Assembly (NCBI RefSeq): GCF_001598255.1
Contig: NZ_BCYP01000022.1
Span: forward strand, 1-64,000
Direction of reading: 5' to 3'
Source of the DNA: Mitsuaria chitosanitabida ATCC BAA-476 = NBRC 102408
GTDB taxonomy: Bacteria > Pseudomonadota > Gammaproteobacteria > Burkholderiales > Burkholderiaceae_C
DNA: 64,000 bases
Shown: positions 30,234 through 42,931 of the stretch, in pieces
How positions within the stretch are numbered: the first letter of the stretch is position 1
How the letters are laid out: each line of letters opens with the position of its first letter
Program-made: the position numbers and the translations under genes
The notes under the pieces: model-generated
What the model was told of the DNA's origin: nothing
What the model saw: the letters and a program-made list of their open reading frames with translations, nothing else
The model's database searches: none

Positions 30234-31277
30234 ATGTCCCGACTCTTCACGGTGAGCGACTTCGATTTCGCTCTGCCCGACGACCTCATCGCCCAGCATC
30301 CCGCCGCCGAGCGCAGCGCCTCGCGTCTGCTCGACGGCCGCGTCGACCCGCCCGTGGACCGCGTGTTCCGCGAGCTGCCGGATCTGCTCAACCCCGGCGA
30401 CCTGCTGGTGTTCAACGACACCAAGGTCATCAAGGCGCGGCTGTACGGCCAGAAGTCCAGCGGCGGCGCGGTCGAGGCCCTGGTCGAGCGCGTGCTGCCC
30501 GGCACCCGCGAGGTCTGGGCCCACATGCGCGCCAGCAAGAGCCCCAAGGCCGGCGCGGTGGTGCGCTTCGCCGAGGCCTTCGACGCCGAGGTGCTGGGCC
30601 GCTGCGGCCCGGACGACGGCCTCTTCCACCTGCGCCTGTCCGGCGATCCGTTCGAGCTGCTGGAGCGCCACGGCCATGTGCCGCTGCCGCCCTACATCGC
30701 GCATGACGACTCCGCCGACGACGTGCGGCGCTACCAGACCGTCTTCGCGCGCGAGCCCGGCGCCGTCGCCGCGCCCACCGCCGCGCTGCACTTCGACGAG
30801 GCCCTGCTGGCCCGGCTGGCCGAGCGCGGCGTCGGCACCGCGCACGTGACGCTGCACGTGGGCGCCGGGACGTTCCAACCGGTGCGGGTGGAATCGCTGG
30901 CCGAGCACAAGATGCACAGCGAGTGGTTCCAGGTCACGCCCGAGACCGTGGCCGCGATCGAGCGCTGCCGGGCCGCGGGCGGCCGGGTGACGGCCGTGGG
31001 GACGACCACGCTGCGGGCGCTGGAGTCCGCCGCGCGCGGCGGGGCGCTGACGGCCGGCGCGCGCGAGACCGACATCTTCATCACCCCCGGCTTCGAATTC
31101 CAGGTCGTGGACCGGCTGGTGACCAACTTCCACCTGCCCAAGAGCACGCTGATGATGCTGGTCTCGGCCTTCGCCGGGTACGAGCCGATCATGGCGCTCT
31201 ACCGCCACGCGATCGCCCAGCGCTACCGCTTCTTCAGCTACGGCGACGCAATGCTGCTCGAGCGCCGCGGGGATTGA
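30234..31277 (+). CDS. queA: S-adenosylmethionine:tRNA ribosyltransferase-isomerase
   Basis: QueA forms epoxyqueuosine on tRNA from preQ1 using SAM as ribosyl donor. The 347-residue protein has '[24 protein letters not shown]', '[19 protein letters not shown]', 'VPLPPYI', '[12 protein letters not shown]' and '[17 protein letters not shown]', all QueA hallmarks. The ATG at 30234 matches the family start. Its usual partner tgt is 4.4 kb downstream, separated by an ECF sigma gene and three unrelated genes on the other strand. Confidence 0.96.
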   Translation: MSRLFTVSDFDFALPDDLIAQHPAAERSASRLLDGRVDPPVDRVFRELPDLLNPGDLLVFNDTKVIKARLYGQKSSGGAVEALVERVLPGTREVWAHMRASKSPKAGAVVRFAEAFDAEVLGRCGPDDGLFHLRLSGDPFELLERHGHVPLPPYIAHDDSADDVRRYQTVFAREPGAVAAPTAALHFDEALLARLAERGVGTAHVTLHVGAGTFQPVRVESLAEHKMHSEWFQVTPETVAAIERCRAAGGRVTAVGTTTLRALESAARGGALTAGARETDIFITPGFEFQVVDRLVTNFHLPKSTLMMLVSAFAGYEPIMALYRHAIAQRYRFFSYGDAMLLERRGD

Positions 31278-31323
31278 CGTCACAAGCGGGTAGGCTGCGT
31301 CGTCTTGTCCACAGGACAAGCTC

Positions 31324-32475
31324 ATGACGACCGCGATGCCAGCCACCCACGACGCCACCGATCCGATCCCCGATCCGACCCTCGGTTCCATCGCCGATCC
31401 CCGGGTCGATCCACGGACCGATCCGGACCTCCCCCCGGCGCTGTCGCCGAGCGGGCCGCCGGCGCTCGACGCCCACTCGGCGGCCGCCCGCGCGCTGCGC
31501 TTCGACCGTGACCATGCGCGCTCGCTGCGGGCGCTGGCCTACCGGATGCTGGGCTCGCGGGCCGAGGCCGAGGACATCGTCCAGGAGGCCTGGCTGCGCT
31601 GGGCCGAGGTGGACGAGGCCACGGTGAACCATGCCGGCGCCTTCCTCTCGCGGCTGGTGACCAACCTGTGCCTGGACCGGCTGCAGTCGGCGGCCGTCCG
31701 GCGCGAGCAGTACGTCGGCGTCTGGCTGCCGGAGCCGCTGGTCGACGAGGCGGGCGACTGGTCGCCCAGCCCGGAGACGCAGGCCGAGTTCGCGCAGGAC
31801 GTGTCGGTGGCGTTCATGCTGACGCTGGAGCGCCTGTCACCGCTGGAGCGCGCCGCCTTCCTGCTGCGCGAGGTCTTCGAGCTGGACTTCGACGAGGTCG
31901 CCCGGCGCCTGAACCGCAGCGAGGCGGCCTGCCGCCAGCTGGTCAGCCGTGCCCGCCAGCACGTCAAGGCGGACTACGCCCGCCACGAGGTCGAGGACGA
32001 GGAGCGCCAGCGGCTGTTCGGCGCCTTCATGGACGCGCTGACCTCCTTCGACGTCGACGCGCTGGCCAAGGTGCTGACCGAGGACGCCGTGCTGCTGGCC
32101 GATGGTGGGGGCAAGGTCTCCGCGGTGCCCAAGGCGCTGGAGGGTGGGGCGCTGGTGGCGCGGGCCTTCGTCGGCTTCGCGAAGCTGCCGACCAGCAGCG
32201 CCTGGCGGGTGCGCCAGGCGCGGGTCAACGGTCTGCCGGGCTACATCGTCTACGGCCCGGACGGTGCGCCCATCCAGACCGTGGCACTGCGGCCGGCCGC
32301 CGAGCCGGGCCGGATCAGCGCCATCTACGTGCAGCGCAACCCGGACAAGCTGCGGCACCTGGCCCCGATCGCACCGCTGCCCGGCGAGGGCGCGCCGCGC
32401 GCGGCCGTCGTGGTGGTGGATCCGGCGTCTCCGGACGCCCTGGCGCCTCGGGGCGGGACCTCGCGCGACGCCTGA
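31324..32475 (+). CDS. sigJ: ECF41-type RNA polymerase sigma factor (SigJ family)
   Basis: A 383-residue ECF sigma factor with a C-terminal SnoaL-like (NTF2) domain, the ECF41 layout. After an unusual ~55-residue Asp/Pro-rich N-terminal extension come sigma-2 ('LAYRMLGSRAEAEDIVQEAWLRW') and sigma-4 ('LTLERLSPLERAAFLLREVF'). ECF41 signatures are present: 'WLPEP' (134-138) and 'DGGGK' (260-264), then 'NPDKLRHL'. In this group the C-terminal domain tunes sigma activity in place of an anti-sigma factor. The usual carboxymuconolactone-decarboxylase or oxidoreductase partner gene is not adjacent. A bidirectional terminator follows at 32517-32547. Confidence 0.9.
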   Translation: MTTAMPATHDATDPIPDPTLGSIADPRVDPRTDPDLPPALSPSGPPALDAHSAAARALRFDRDHARSLRALAYRMLGSRAEAEDIVQEAWLRWAEVDEATVNHAGAFLSRLVTNLCLDRLQSAAVRREQYVGVWLPEPLVDEAGDWSPSPETQAEFAQDVSVAFMLTLERLSPLERAAFLLREVFELDFDEVARRLNRSEAACRQLVSRARQHVKADYARHEVEDEERQRLFGAFMDALTSFDVDALAKVLTEDAVLLADGGGKVSAVPKALEGGALVARAFVGFAKLPTSSAWRVRQARVNGLPGYIVYGPDGAPIQTVALRPAAEPGRISAIYVQRNPDKLRHLAPIAPLPGEGAPRAAVVVVDPASPDALAPRGGTSRDA

Positions 32476-32516
32476 TGCCGGACGCGACGGGCGAGGCCTC
32501 CGCAAGCGCGGGACAA

Positions 32517-32547
32517 CAAAAAAGCCGCTGAGCGATCAGCGGCTTTC
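32517..32547. terminator. Bidirectional intrinsic terminator between sigJ and argG
   Basis: A 9-bp perfect stem (AGCCGCTGA-GCGA-TCAGCGGCT) is flanked by a run of A on the left and T on the right. Reading on the minus strand it ends in a run of six T, so it is strongest for argG; it may also stop sigJ. Confidence 0.85.
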
Positions 32548-32589
32548 TCATGGACGTCTGAAGCGACGTCGCGCTCCAGGCGGTGGACC

Positions 32590-34123
<1,534 letters not shown>

Positions 34124-34138
34124 GTCATGGTGCGCGCG

Positions 34139-36815
<2,677 letters not shown>

Positions 36816-36931
36816 GGTCGATCGGGCGGGTCATCAAGGCCGGCCCCCACCGGCTTTCATGCCAGGCCCAAGCCGGTTTTCCCGGCGTGGGCTTCATGGG
36901 CCCCTAAGGCGCCGCGTGTGAAGATCGAGCG

Positions 36932-37432
36932 ATGCTGAAGCTGCTCATCGCGCCGTTTCGCTGGTTGATCCGCGTGGTCCTGGCCATCGTCATCCTCTTC
37001 GAGGAATGGGGCTGGGAGCCGCTGCAGCGCGCGATGGCCGCCATCGGCCGGCTGCCGGTCTTCCGCCAGCTCGAGGCCGCCGTGAGGCGGCTGCCGCCCT
37101 ACCTGGCGCTGGTCGTGTTCTTCCTGCCCGGACTGCTGCTGCTGCCGATCAAGGTCGCCGCGGTGTGGCTGATGGGCGTCGGGCGACCGGGGCTGGGGCT
37201 CGCGGTGATCGTGCTGGCGAAGGTGCTCGGCACCGCGGTGGTGGCGCGCATCTTCGCGCTCACGCATCCGGCGCTGATGACGCTGCCCTGGTTCGCGCGG
37301 CTGTATGCGCGCTGGACGGTGTGGAAGGACGGACTGCTCGCGTGGGTCCGTACCAGCGCCGCGTGGCGCACGGCACGGACGATCAAGCTCCGGATCAAGC
37401 GCGCGCTGCGGCGGGGCGTGCGCAGCGCCTGA
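36932..37432 (+). CDS. Conserved membrane protein of unknown function, 166 residues
   Basis: I do not recognise a characterised family. The protein has an N-terminal membrane helix ('LIRVVLAIVILFEEWGW'). Two more follow at about 58-75 ('ALVVFFLPGLLLLPIKVAAVWLMG') and 85-105, and the C-terminus is basic ('TIKLRIKRALRRGVRSA'). The 'EEWGW.PL' segment near the first helix recurs in proteobacterial hypothetical membrane proteins. It is followed by a strong terminator. The 116 bases upstream hold only imperfect GGC-rich repeats. Confidence 0.75.
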   Translation: MLKLLIAPFRWLIRVVLAIVILFEEWGWEPLQRAMAAIGRLPVFRQLEAAVRRLPPYLALVVFFLPGLLLLPIKVAAVWLMGVGRPGLGLAVIVLAKVLGTAVVARIFALTHPALMTLPWFARLYARWTVWKDGLLAWVRTSAAWRTARTIKLRIKRALRRGVRSA

Positions 37433-37479
37433 AGACTGACCGGGAACTCCGAAGGCCTGACCATCGAAGCGTCCCCCCC

Positions 37480-37515
37480 AACGAAGAAGGCCTCCTTGCG
37501 GAGGCCTTCTTCGTT
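37480..37515. terminator. Strong bidirectional terminator
   Basis: A perfect 16-bp stem (AACGAAGAAGGCCTCC / GGAGGCCTTCTTCGTT) with loop TTGC sits between convergent genes. The stem base is A/T-rich on both sides, so it can work in both directions. Confidence 0.85.
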
Positions 37516-37525
37516 CAACCGGGGA

Positions 37526-39451
37526 TCATGCCTTGGCGGGTTGCGCCGTCATGCCGTCCGGCGTGCCGAGCAGGGCGCCGACCCGCTCGCGCAGCAGCTC
37601 GGGTGTCACGTCCTTCGCGGGGATCGGCGCGCCGGCCACCAGTCCGACGCGCGAGAACATCCCGCGCCGGAACGGCCGCACCATCGCCTCGCCCTTCTCC
37701 ACCCGGGAGAAGTACGAGCCCCACAGGTTCTGCAGCGCCATCGGCACCACCGGCAGGTCCGGGTGGTTCTCCACCAGCTTCATGACGCCGCCCTTGAAGG
37801 GCTGCAGCGTGCCGTCGCGGGTGATGCCGCCCTCGGGGAAGATGCAGACCAGCTCGTCGTCGTCCAGTACCGCGCGGGCGGCGGCGAAGGCGGCTTCGTA
37901 GGTCGCGGGGTCTTCCTTCTGCGGCGCGATCGGGATCGCCTTGGCCAGCTTGAACATCCAGCCCAGCACCGGGATGCGGAAGATGCGGTGGTCCATCAGG
38001 AAGCGGATCGGACGCGGGCTCGCGGCCATCAGCAGCACCGCGTCGACGAAGCTCACGTGGTTGCAGACCAGCACCGCCGCGCCCTGCGTCGGGATGTGAT
38101 GGTCGCCGCTCAGGCGGAAGCGGTAGACCAGGCGCGACACGACGAAGGCGATGAAGCGCAGCAGGTACTCCGGCACCACCAGGAAGATGTAGAACGCCAC
38201 CACCGCGTTGGCCACGCCCACCGCCAGGAACAGCTCCGGGATCGACAGGCCCGCGCCCAGCAGCGCGCCCGCGAGGACGGAGCTGGCGATCATGAACAGC
38301 GCGTTCAGGATGTTGTTGGCCGCGATGATGCGGGCGCGGTGCGAGGGCTGCGCGCGCATCTGGATCAGCGCATACATCGGCACGCTGTACAGACCCGCGA
38401 ACAGCGCCAGCAGCGCCAGGTCGGCCAGCACGCGCCAGTGGGCGTGCTGCGACAGGAACTGGCCCACGCCCAGGGCGTTCGCCGGCGGCAGGCCGCGCGA
38501 GGCGAAGTACAGGTCGATGGCGAACACGCTCATGCCGATCGCGCCCAGCGGCACCAGGCCGATCTCGACGTGGCGGCGCGAGAGCACCTCGCACAGCAGC
38601 GAGCCCACGCCGATGCCCACCGAGAACACCATCAGCAGCAGCGAGGCGACATGCTCGTCGCCATGCAGCACCTCCTTGGCGAAGGACGGGAAGTTGGCCA
38701 GGAACACCGCCCCGAAGAACCACATCCACGAGATGCCCAGCAGCGAGCGGAACACCGCCAGCTGACCGTGCGCCAGCTTCAGGTTGCGCCAGGTCTCGGT
38801 GATCGGGTTCCAGTTGATGGCCAGGTGCGGATCGGTGGACGGGCTGGCCGGGATGGCCTGCGCTGTCAGCCGGCCCAGGACCGCGACGATCACGCAGGCC
38901 ACCGCGACATGCTGCGGCCCGACGATGGGCGTCGCCACCAGCAGGCCGCCGGCCAGGTTGCCCAGCAGGATGGAGACGAAGGTCCCCATCTCCACCATGC
39001 CGTTGCCGCCGGTGATCTCGCGGTCGTCCAGGTGCTGCGGCAGGTAGGCGTACTTGACCGGCCCGAACAGCGTCGAGTGCAGGCCCATCAGGAACACGCA
39101 GCCCAGCAGCACCGGCACGTTGACCGTGTAGAAGCCGAAGGCGGCGAGCGCCATGATCACGATCTCCAGGCTCTTGACCAGCCGCATCAGCCGCGCCTTG
39201 TCGTACTTGTCGGCGAGCTGGCCGCTGGTGGCCGAGAACAGCACGAAGGGCAGGATGAAGAGCGCCCCGATCGCCAGGCCGGCCTGCTTGGGCGGCAGCC
39301 AGCTCAGGTTGAGCTGGTAGGTCACCAGCACGGTGAAGGCGAACTTGAACAGGTTGTCGTTGCCGGCGCCGAGGAACTGCGTCCAGAAGAAGGGCGCGAA
39401 GCGGCGTTGCCCGAGCAGGGCGAACTGGCTGGTGTGGGAGGAGTCGCTCAT
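37526..39451 (-). CDS. MFS transporter-acyltransferase fusion (LplT-PlsC type)
   Basis: A 641-residue inner-membrane protein. Residues 1-~420 form a 12-helix MFS domain like the lysophospholipid flippase LplT ('FFWTQFLGAGNDNLFKFAF' start). Residues ~440-600 are a PlsC-type 1-acylglycerophosphate acyltransferase with 'NHVSFVD' (HX4D, about 463) and 'IFPEGGITRDG' (about 537). In E. coli, LplT and the acyltransferase-synthetase Aas are separate; here only the acyltransferase domain is fused and no acyl-ACP synthetase domain follows. Predicted role: flip lysophospholipid inwards and re-acylate it. Confidence 0.9.
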   Translation of the reverse strand: MSDSSHTSQFALLGQRRFAPFFWTQFLGAGNDNLFKFAFTVLVTYQLNLSWLPPKQAGLAIGALFILPFVLFSATSGQLADKYDKARLMRLVKSLEIVIMALAAFGFYTVNVPVLLGCVFLMGLHSTLFGPVKYAYLPQHLDDREITGGNGMVEMGTFVSILLGNLAGGLLVATPIVGPQHVAVACVIVAVLGRLTAQAIPASPSTDPHLAINWNPITETWRNLKLAHGQLAVFRSLLGISWMWFFGAVFLANFPSFAKEVLHGDEHVASLLLMVFSVGIGVGSLLCEVLSRRHVEIGLVPLGAIGMSVFAIDLYFASRGLPPANALGVGQFLSQHAHWRVLADLALLALFAGLYSVPMYALIQMRAQPSHRARIIAANNILNALFMIASSVLAGALLGAGLSIPELFLAVGVANAVVAFYIFLVVPEYLLRFIAFVVSRLVYRFRLSGDHHIPTQGAAVLVCNHVSFVDAVLLMAASPRPIRFLMDHRIFRIPVLGWMFKLAKAIPIAPQKEDPATYEAAFAAARAVLDDDELVCIFPEGGITRDGTLQPFKGGVMKLVENHPDLPVVPMALQNLWGSYFSRVEKGEAMVRPFRRGMFSRVGLVAGAPIPAKDVTPELLRERVGALLGTPDGMTAQPAKA

Positions 39452-39497
39452 GGGAGGGGCTCGTGGTGGGAGTTCGGGGGGACCGCGGCGGCTGCGC

Positions 39498-40346
39498 TCA
39501 GGGCGCCTTGACCACCTGCGGCGCCTGGCCCAGGCCCTTGCGGGTCAGCCAGCTGAAGACGGTGTCGGCGGTCGTGGTGTCGATGTGGCCCGAGAAGCGT
39601 CGTGCCGACGGATGGTCGTCGAAGGCGACGTTGGCCATGCCGATGCGCGCGCCCAGCCGCTTGGCGGTCGACAGCCGCAGGTCGGTGGGCGTGTAGCCCT
39701 GGCGGCGCAGCCAGGCTTGCGCCTGCGGCCGGTTGAAGACCTCACCCGGCGCGGCCGCCGAGGCCAGGGTCTCCAGCGCCCACTGGTTGCTCTGCTGGTA
39801 CTCGGTCGCCCAGGGATAGGCCACCATGCTGTAGGCGGGGCTGTGCAGCGCGGCCGCGCGAGCGTTCTCGCGCAGCAGCGGCAGCAGCGCCTGCTGCAGT
39901 GCCGGCGCGAGCACGGCATAGGCCGCCTCGTAGCGGACCGGGTTGTCCATGAAGAACTCGCCCAGGCCCTGACGGTAGAGGTCCGCCAGCGCGGTGCCGC
40001 ACTGGTTGAGCTTGTGCATCACGCGCCAGACAGGCTTGGCGTCGGCGCCGCTGCCCATCGTGTCCCGATAGACGAAGCCCACGTGCGACCAGCGCAGGCC
40101 GTACTCGCTCAGGTCCTGGCCGGCGCGGGCCAGCAGCACGACGTCGGCGCCGCTGCGGTCCAGCGCCTCGGCCGTGGCCTGCGCCAGCGCCATGCCGCGG
40201 CGGATCTGGTCCAGCGTGGGCTTCTTGTCCTCGCAGGGGCGGCCGGCCTGGGCCGGCGCTGCCGCCAGCAGCGCGATCGGCGCGATCAGCGCCGCCGCGG
40301 CGAGGTGGCGCCGCAGGCCGCCCGACATGACGCGCAGGGCGCTCAT
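39498..40346 (-). CDS. DUF2145 family secreted protein
   Basis: A 282-residue protein with signal peptide (to about 'APAQAGRPC'). The body matches DUF2145: 'VVLLARAGQDLSEYGLRWSHVGFVYRD' and 'WRVMHKLNQCGTALADLYRQGLGEFFMDNP'. The 'LRWSHVGF' His and 'LNQC' Cys resemble catalytic Cys/His positions of NlpC/P60-like (YiiX) enzymes, so a periplasmic hydrolase is possible; function is not proven. Its start overlaps the stop of the next upstream gene (ATGA), so the two are co-translated. Confidence 0.85.
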   Translation of the reverse strand: MSALRVMSGGLRRHLAAAALIAPIALLAAAPAQAGRPCEDKKPTLDQIRRGMALAQATAEALDRSGADVVLLARAGQDLSEYGLRWSHVGFVYRDTMGSGADAKPVWRVMHKLNQCGTALADLYRQGLGEFFMDNPVRYEAAYAVLAPALQQALLPLLRENARAAALHSPAYSMVAYPWATEYQQSNQWALETLASAAAPGEVFNRPQAQAWLRRQGYTPTDLRLSTAKRLGARIGMANVAFDDHPSARRFSGHIDTTTADTVFSWLTRKGLGQAPQVVKAP

Positions 40347-40786
40347 CGCAGGACCCGGTCCTTGTCGGTGACGCGCTCGTTGTGGAGCAGCGAGGCGCCG
40401 ATCTCGTTCGGGATGAAGGCCACGGCCTCGCTGGCGGCGGAGAGCACGTAGCCGGTGCTGATCGCGGTGACGACGATGGCGGTGCCGACCGAGGTCGCGG
40501 CGCCGCTGAGCACCTTGCCGGAGAACTCCACGCTGATGCGCACGCCATCGGAGGCGCGCTCCAGCACCCAGACGGTGCCGCGGGCGGTGCTCTCGACGGC
40601 GACGACGACGAAGGCCGCCCCGCCGACCAGCACCGCGGAGGGCGCCACCACCGAGAGGGCCACCGGCACCGCGGACAGCGCGGCGCTGGCGTCGCTCGGG
40701 CCGCCGTGGGCCCGGGCCGCGCCGGTCGTGCCGAAGGCGAGGGCGGCGGCGGTCAGAACGCTGAGGAGAGAGGCGCGGGGTCGCAT
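40343..40786 (-). CDS. Small secreted hypothetical protein upstream of DUF2145 gene
   Basis: A 147-residue protein with signal peptide ('LAFGTTGAARAHG', cut about residue 27), then two long hydrophobic segments rich in Ala, Val and Ser and a charged C-terminal end ('NERVTDKDRVLR'). I do not recognise a family beyond its habit of sitting before DUF2145 genes, which I infer from the ATGA overlap here. The ATG at 40786 has AAGGAG upstream; the frame's longer extension is not needed. Confidence 0.7.
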   Translation of the reverse strand: MRPRASLLSVLTAAALAFGTTGAARAHGGPSDASAALSAVPVALSVVAPSAVLVGGAAFVVVAVESTARGTVWVLERASDGVRISVEFSGKVLSGAATSVGTAIVVTAISTGYVLSAASEAVAFIPNEIGASLLHNERVTDKDRVLR

Positions 40787-40854
40787 GACGAGGCTCCTTG
40801 GGGTCGATTCAAACGAGACAGGGGACTGGGGGGCGCGGGCGCTGTCGCCGCGGG

Positions 40855-41328
40855 TCACTCGGTGACGAGGCCGGCGGCGTCGCGATGGGCCTCGCGGCGG
40901 CCTTGCAGGCGGGCGTCGGCGAGGTCGGCCTCATGGGCGTCGCGCAGCATCTTGGCCAGGGTGAAGACGTTGGAGATCAGGTAGAGCCAGCACACCAGCA
41001 GGTAGGCCTTCCAGACCGGCTGGATCTCCATGCGCCACAGGCCCCAGGCGGTCAGCGCCATCGCCAGGCCGAAGCCGGCCCAGACGACCAGGCCCCACAT
41101 CGGGGTGTCGGAGCGGGTGCCCTGGTTGTCGCGGATGTACTTGGACAGGGCGAAGGCGGTGGAGAGGCAGAACACGTAGCCCATGACCATGAAGGCGCGA
41201 TCCAGGTCGGCGCCGGGCAGCCAGGCCAGGCCGATGGCGCACAGCGCGACGCTGATGCCGAAGGAGATCCACACCTGGAGGCGCCAGGCTTTGGTGTCGC
41301 GCTGGATGCGGGCGGGGTGGCTGGTCAT
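40855..41328 (-). CDS. YiaA/YiaB family inner-membrane protein
   Basis: A 157-residue protein with four hydrophobic segments arranged as two pairs. The repeated 'FCLSTAFALSKYIRDNQ' / 'YLISNVFTLAKMLRDAHEA' ends of the helix pairs are the YiaAB two-helix domain pattern. The C-terminal charged tail carries 'LADARLQGRREAHRD'. Function of the family is unknown. The ATG at 41328 has AGGAGG upstream. The 169 bases before it, shared with the next gene's end, hold no gene. Confidence 0.85.
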   Translation of the reverse strand: MTSHPARIQRDTKAWRLQVWISFGISVALCAIGLAWLPGADLDRAFMVMGYVFCLSTAFALSKYIRDNQGTRSDTPMWGLVVWAGFGLAMALTAWGLWRMEIQPVWKAYLLVCWLYLISNVFTLAKMLRDAHEADLADARLQGRREAHRDAAGLVTE

Positions 41329-41497
41329 GATGCTGTTCCTCCTGAGGGCCGGTCGTTCGACCGGCGGGTTGCCGGGGTTCGTCGCCCCCGTTCGTTGTTG
41401 CCGGGAGGCGATGACGTGACTGTCGTCGCGACCCGCCCGCCCGGCCGGTTGTTTCGCGGCGAGTATCGCCGCGCGGCTGGGTGGGTATCGGTAGCCG

Positions 41498-42784
41498 CTA
41501 CCCGGGGGAGACGGTCGACCGTGGTGTCGCGCGCTCGGGCCCGGCGCGCCGGGCGGCGAAGTGCCGCGCGGTCGCGTAGACCGGGGCGCCGAAGGCGTCC
41601 CCCTGCCACCGGGCCAGTCGCTTGAGGGCGAGATCAAACATCAAGGGATGGTGACCCCGCAAGGCCTCCAGAGGGGCGACGTGACCTTCGTCCAGCACCC
41701 CCGCACGGACGAGTCGCGACAGCCGGACCAGGGGCATCACCCCCGGCAGCGGGTAGTCGGAGCCGTGCAGCAGGCGCTCGTGCCAGTCCTGGCGGCGCAG
41801 CACCGAGCGCCAGACCTCGGGCCGGCGGTTGAACTGGAACATCGCCGAGACGTCGCCCAGCAGCAGGTCGTGCCAGGCCGGCTCGTCCATCAGGCGGGAG
41901 AAGAGCTCGAACGCCTGGGCGGGGCGGGGACGCGGCAGGTCCAGGTCCATCGCCAGGCCCAGCGACGCGCAATGCGCCGCGATCACGCGTACCCCGTGGC
42001 GCAGCGGCTCGCGCAGCAGCAGCGGGTTGCCCAGGTCCTGGCGGTCGGCGCCGGGGACGGCGTGCTCCTCGCCGCAATGGACGATCAGCGGCATCCGCGC
42101 CGCGGCGAGCCGGTCATAGAAGGGCCGCAGGCGCGGGTCGCGCAGGTCGATGGCCATGCTGCTGGGCAGCCACTTCATGGCCAGCGCCCCGCCGGCGATC
42201 GCGCGGTCCAGGCGCGGGAGCGCGTCCTCCCGGTTCGGATGGATGCTCGCCACCCAGCCGAACCGGTCGGGGCGGGCCTCGGCCACGGCGCGCGCGTAGC
42301 CGTCGGGGACATGGAAGGTCGTCCAGTCCGGGCGAGGCCGGCCGGTCGCGTCCACCGCCTCGTCGAAGGCGAACAGCAGCCAGCGCGCGCCGACCGGGAA
42401 GGCGTCGGCCAGGGCCGTGAGGCGGCGCACATAGGCGCGGTCGATGTCGGCGGCGGCCACGGCGCGGCGGTCCACGCAGGCGCCGTTGAGGATCGCGTGC
42501 TTGCGGCCCAGCTCCACCGGATGCCACCACTGCGACAGCGAGGGCGCGATCCAGCAGCCCGAGCCCGAATCGCCGGTGCCGATCAGGTGGGCGTGGACGT
42601 CCCAGAGCTGCGCGGGATCGAGGCCGTCCCAGACGCGCGTCAGCCAGTCCGGATCGACGCCGGGAATGGGCGGCGCGGGATGGCCGCAGGGATTGCGCCA
42701 GGGCCCGGCATCGGCCGCCAGCGCGCTGAAGAGACCGGCCGCGGCGGCAGCGCCGCAGCACAGGAGATGACGTCGTCGGAGCAT
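41498..42784 (-). CDS. Exported amidohydrolase-family protein
   Basis: A 428-residue metal-dependent hydrolase of the TIM-barrel amidohydrolase type. Signal peptide with N-terminal 'MLRRRHLLCCGAAAAAG' (twin-Arg-like). Metal ligands visible: 'DVHAHL' (His64, His66), 'VHCGEEHA', 'AAHCASLG' and 'LHGSDYPLPG' (Asp). The 'MKWLPSSMAIDL' segment places the bridging Lys. No close enzyme family is recognised; substrates of such exported members are unknown. It is the first of several envelope-related genes on this strand. Confidence 0.85.
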   Translation of the reverse strand: MLRRRHLLCCGAAAAAGLFSALAADAGPWRNPCGHPAPPIPGVDPDWLTRVWDGLDPAQLWDVHAHLIGTGDSGSGCWIAPSLSQWWHPVELGRKHAILNGACVDRRAVAAADIDRAYVRRLTALADAFPVGARWLLFAFDEAVDATGRPRPDWTTFHVPDGYARAVAEARPDRFGWVASIHPNREDALPRLDRAIAGGALAMKWLPSSMAIDLRDPRLRPFYDRLAAARMPLIVHCGEEHAVPGADRQDLGNPLLLREPLRHGVRVIAAHCASLGLAMDLDLPRPRPAQAFELFSRLMDEPAWHDLLLGDVSAMFQFNRRPEVWRSVLRRQDWHERLLHGSDYPLPGVMPLVRLSRLVRAGVLDEGHVAPLEALRGHHPLMFDLALKRLARWQGDAFGAPVYATARHFAARRAGPERATPRSTVSPG

Positions 42785-42931
42785 GACCGCCGCCCGAGGG
42801 AGTGGAGACGGACGTGATCGTCGGCAGGTCGGCGCGTCGCGCGGCCGGGGGATGGCGTCGGTATCGCGCGGCGGTCCGGCCGGTGTCGGCCGGCGCTACC
42901 GGGGGGAGGAAGTGCGCTAACGTCCGCCCCC

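Noticed and set aside
36816-36931. GGC-rich imperfect repeats between tgt and the next membrane gene
   Set aside because: They pair only weakly and have no T tract, so they do not support a terminator or element call.
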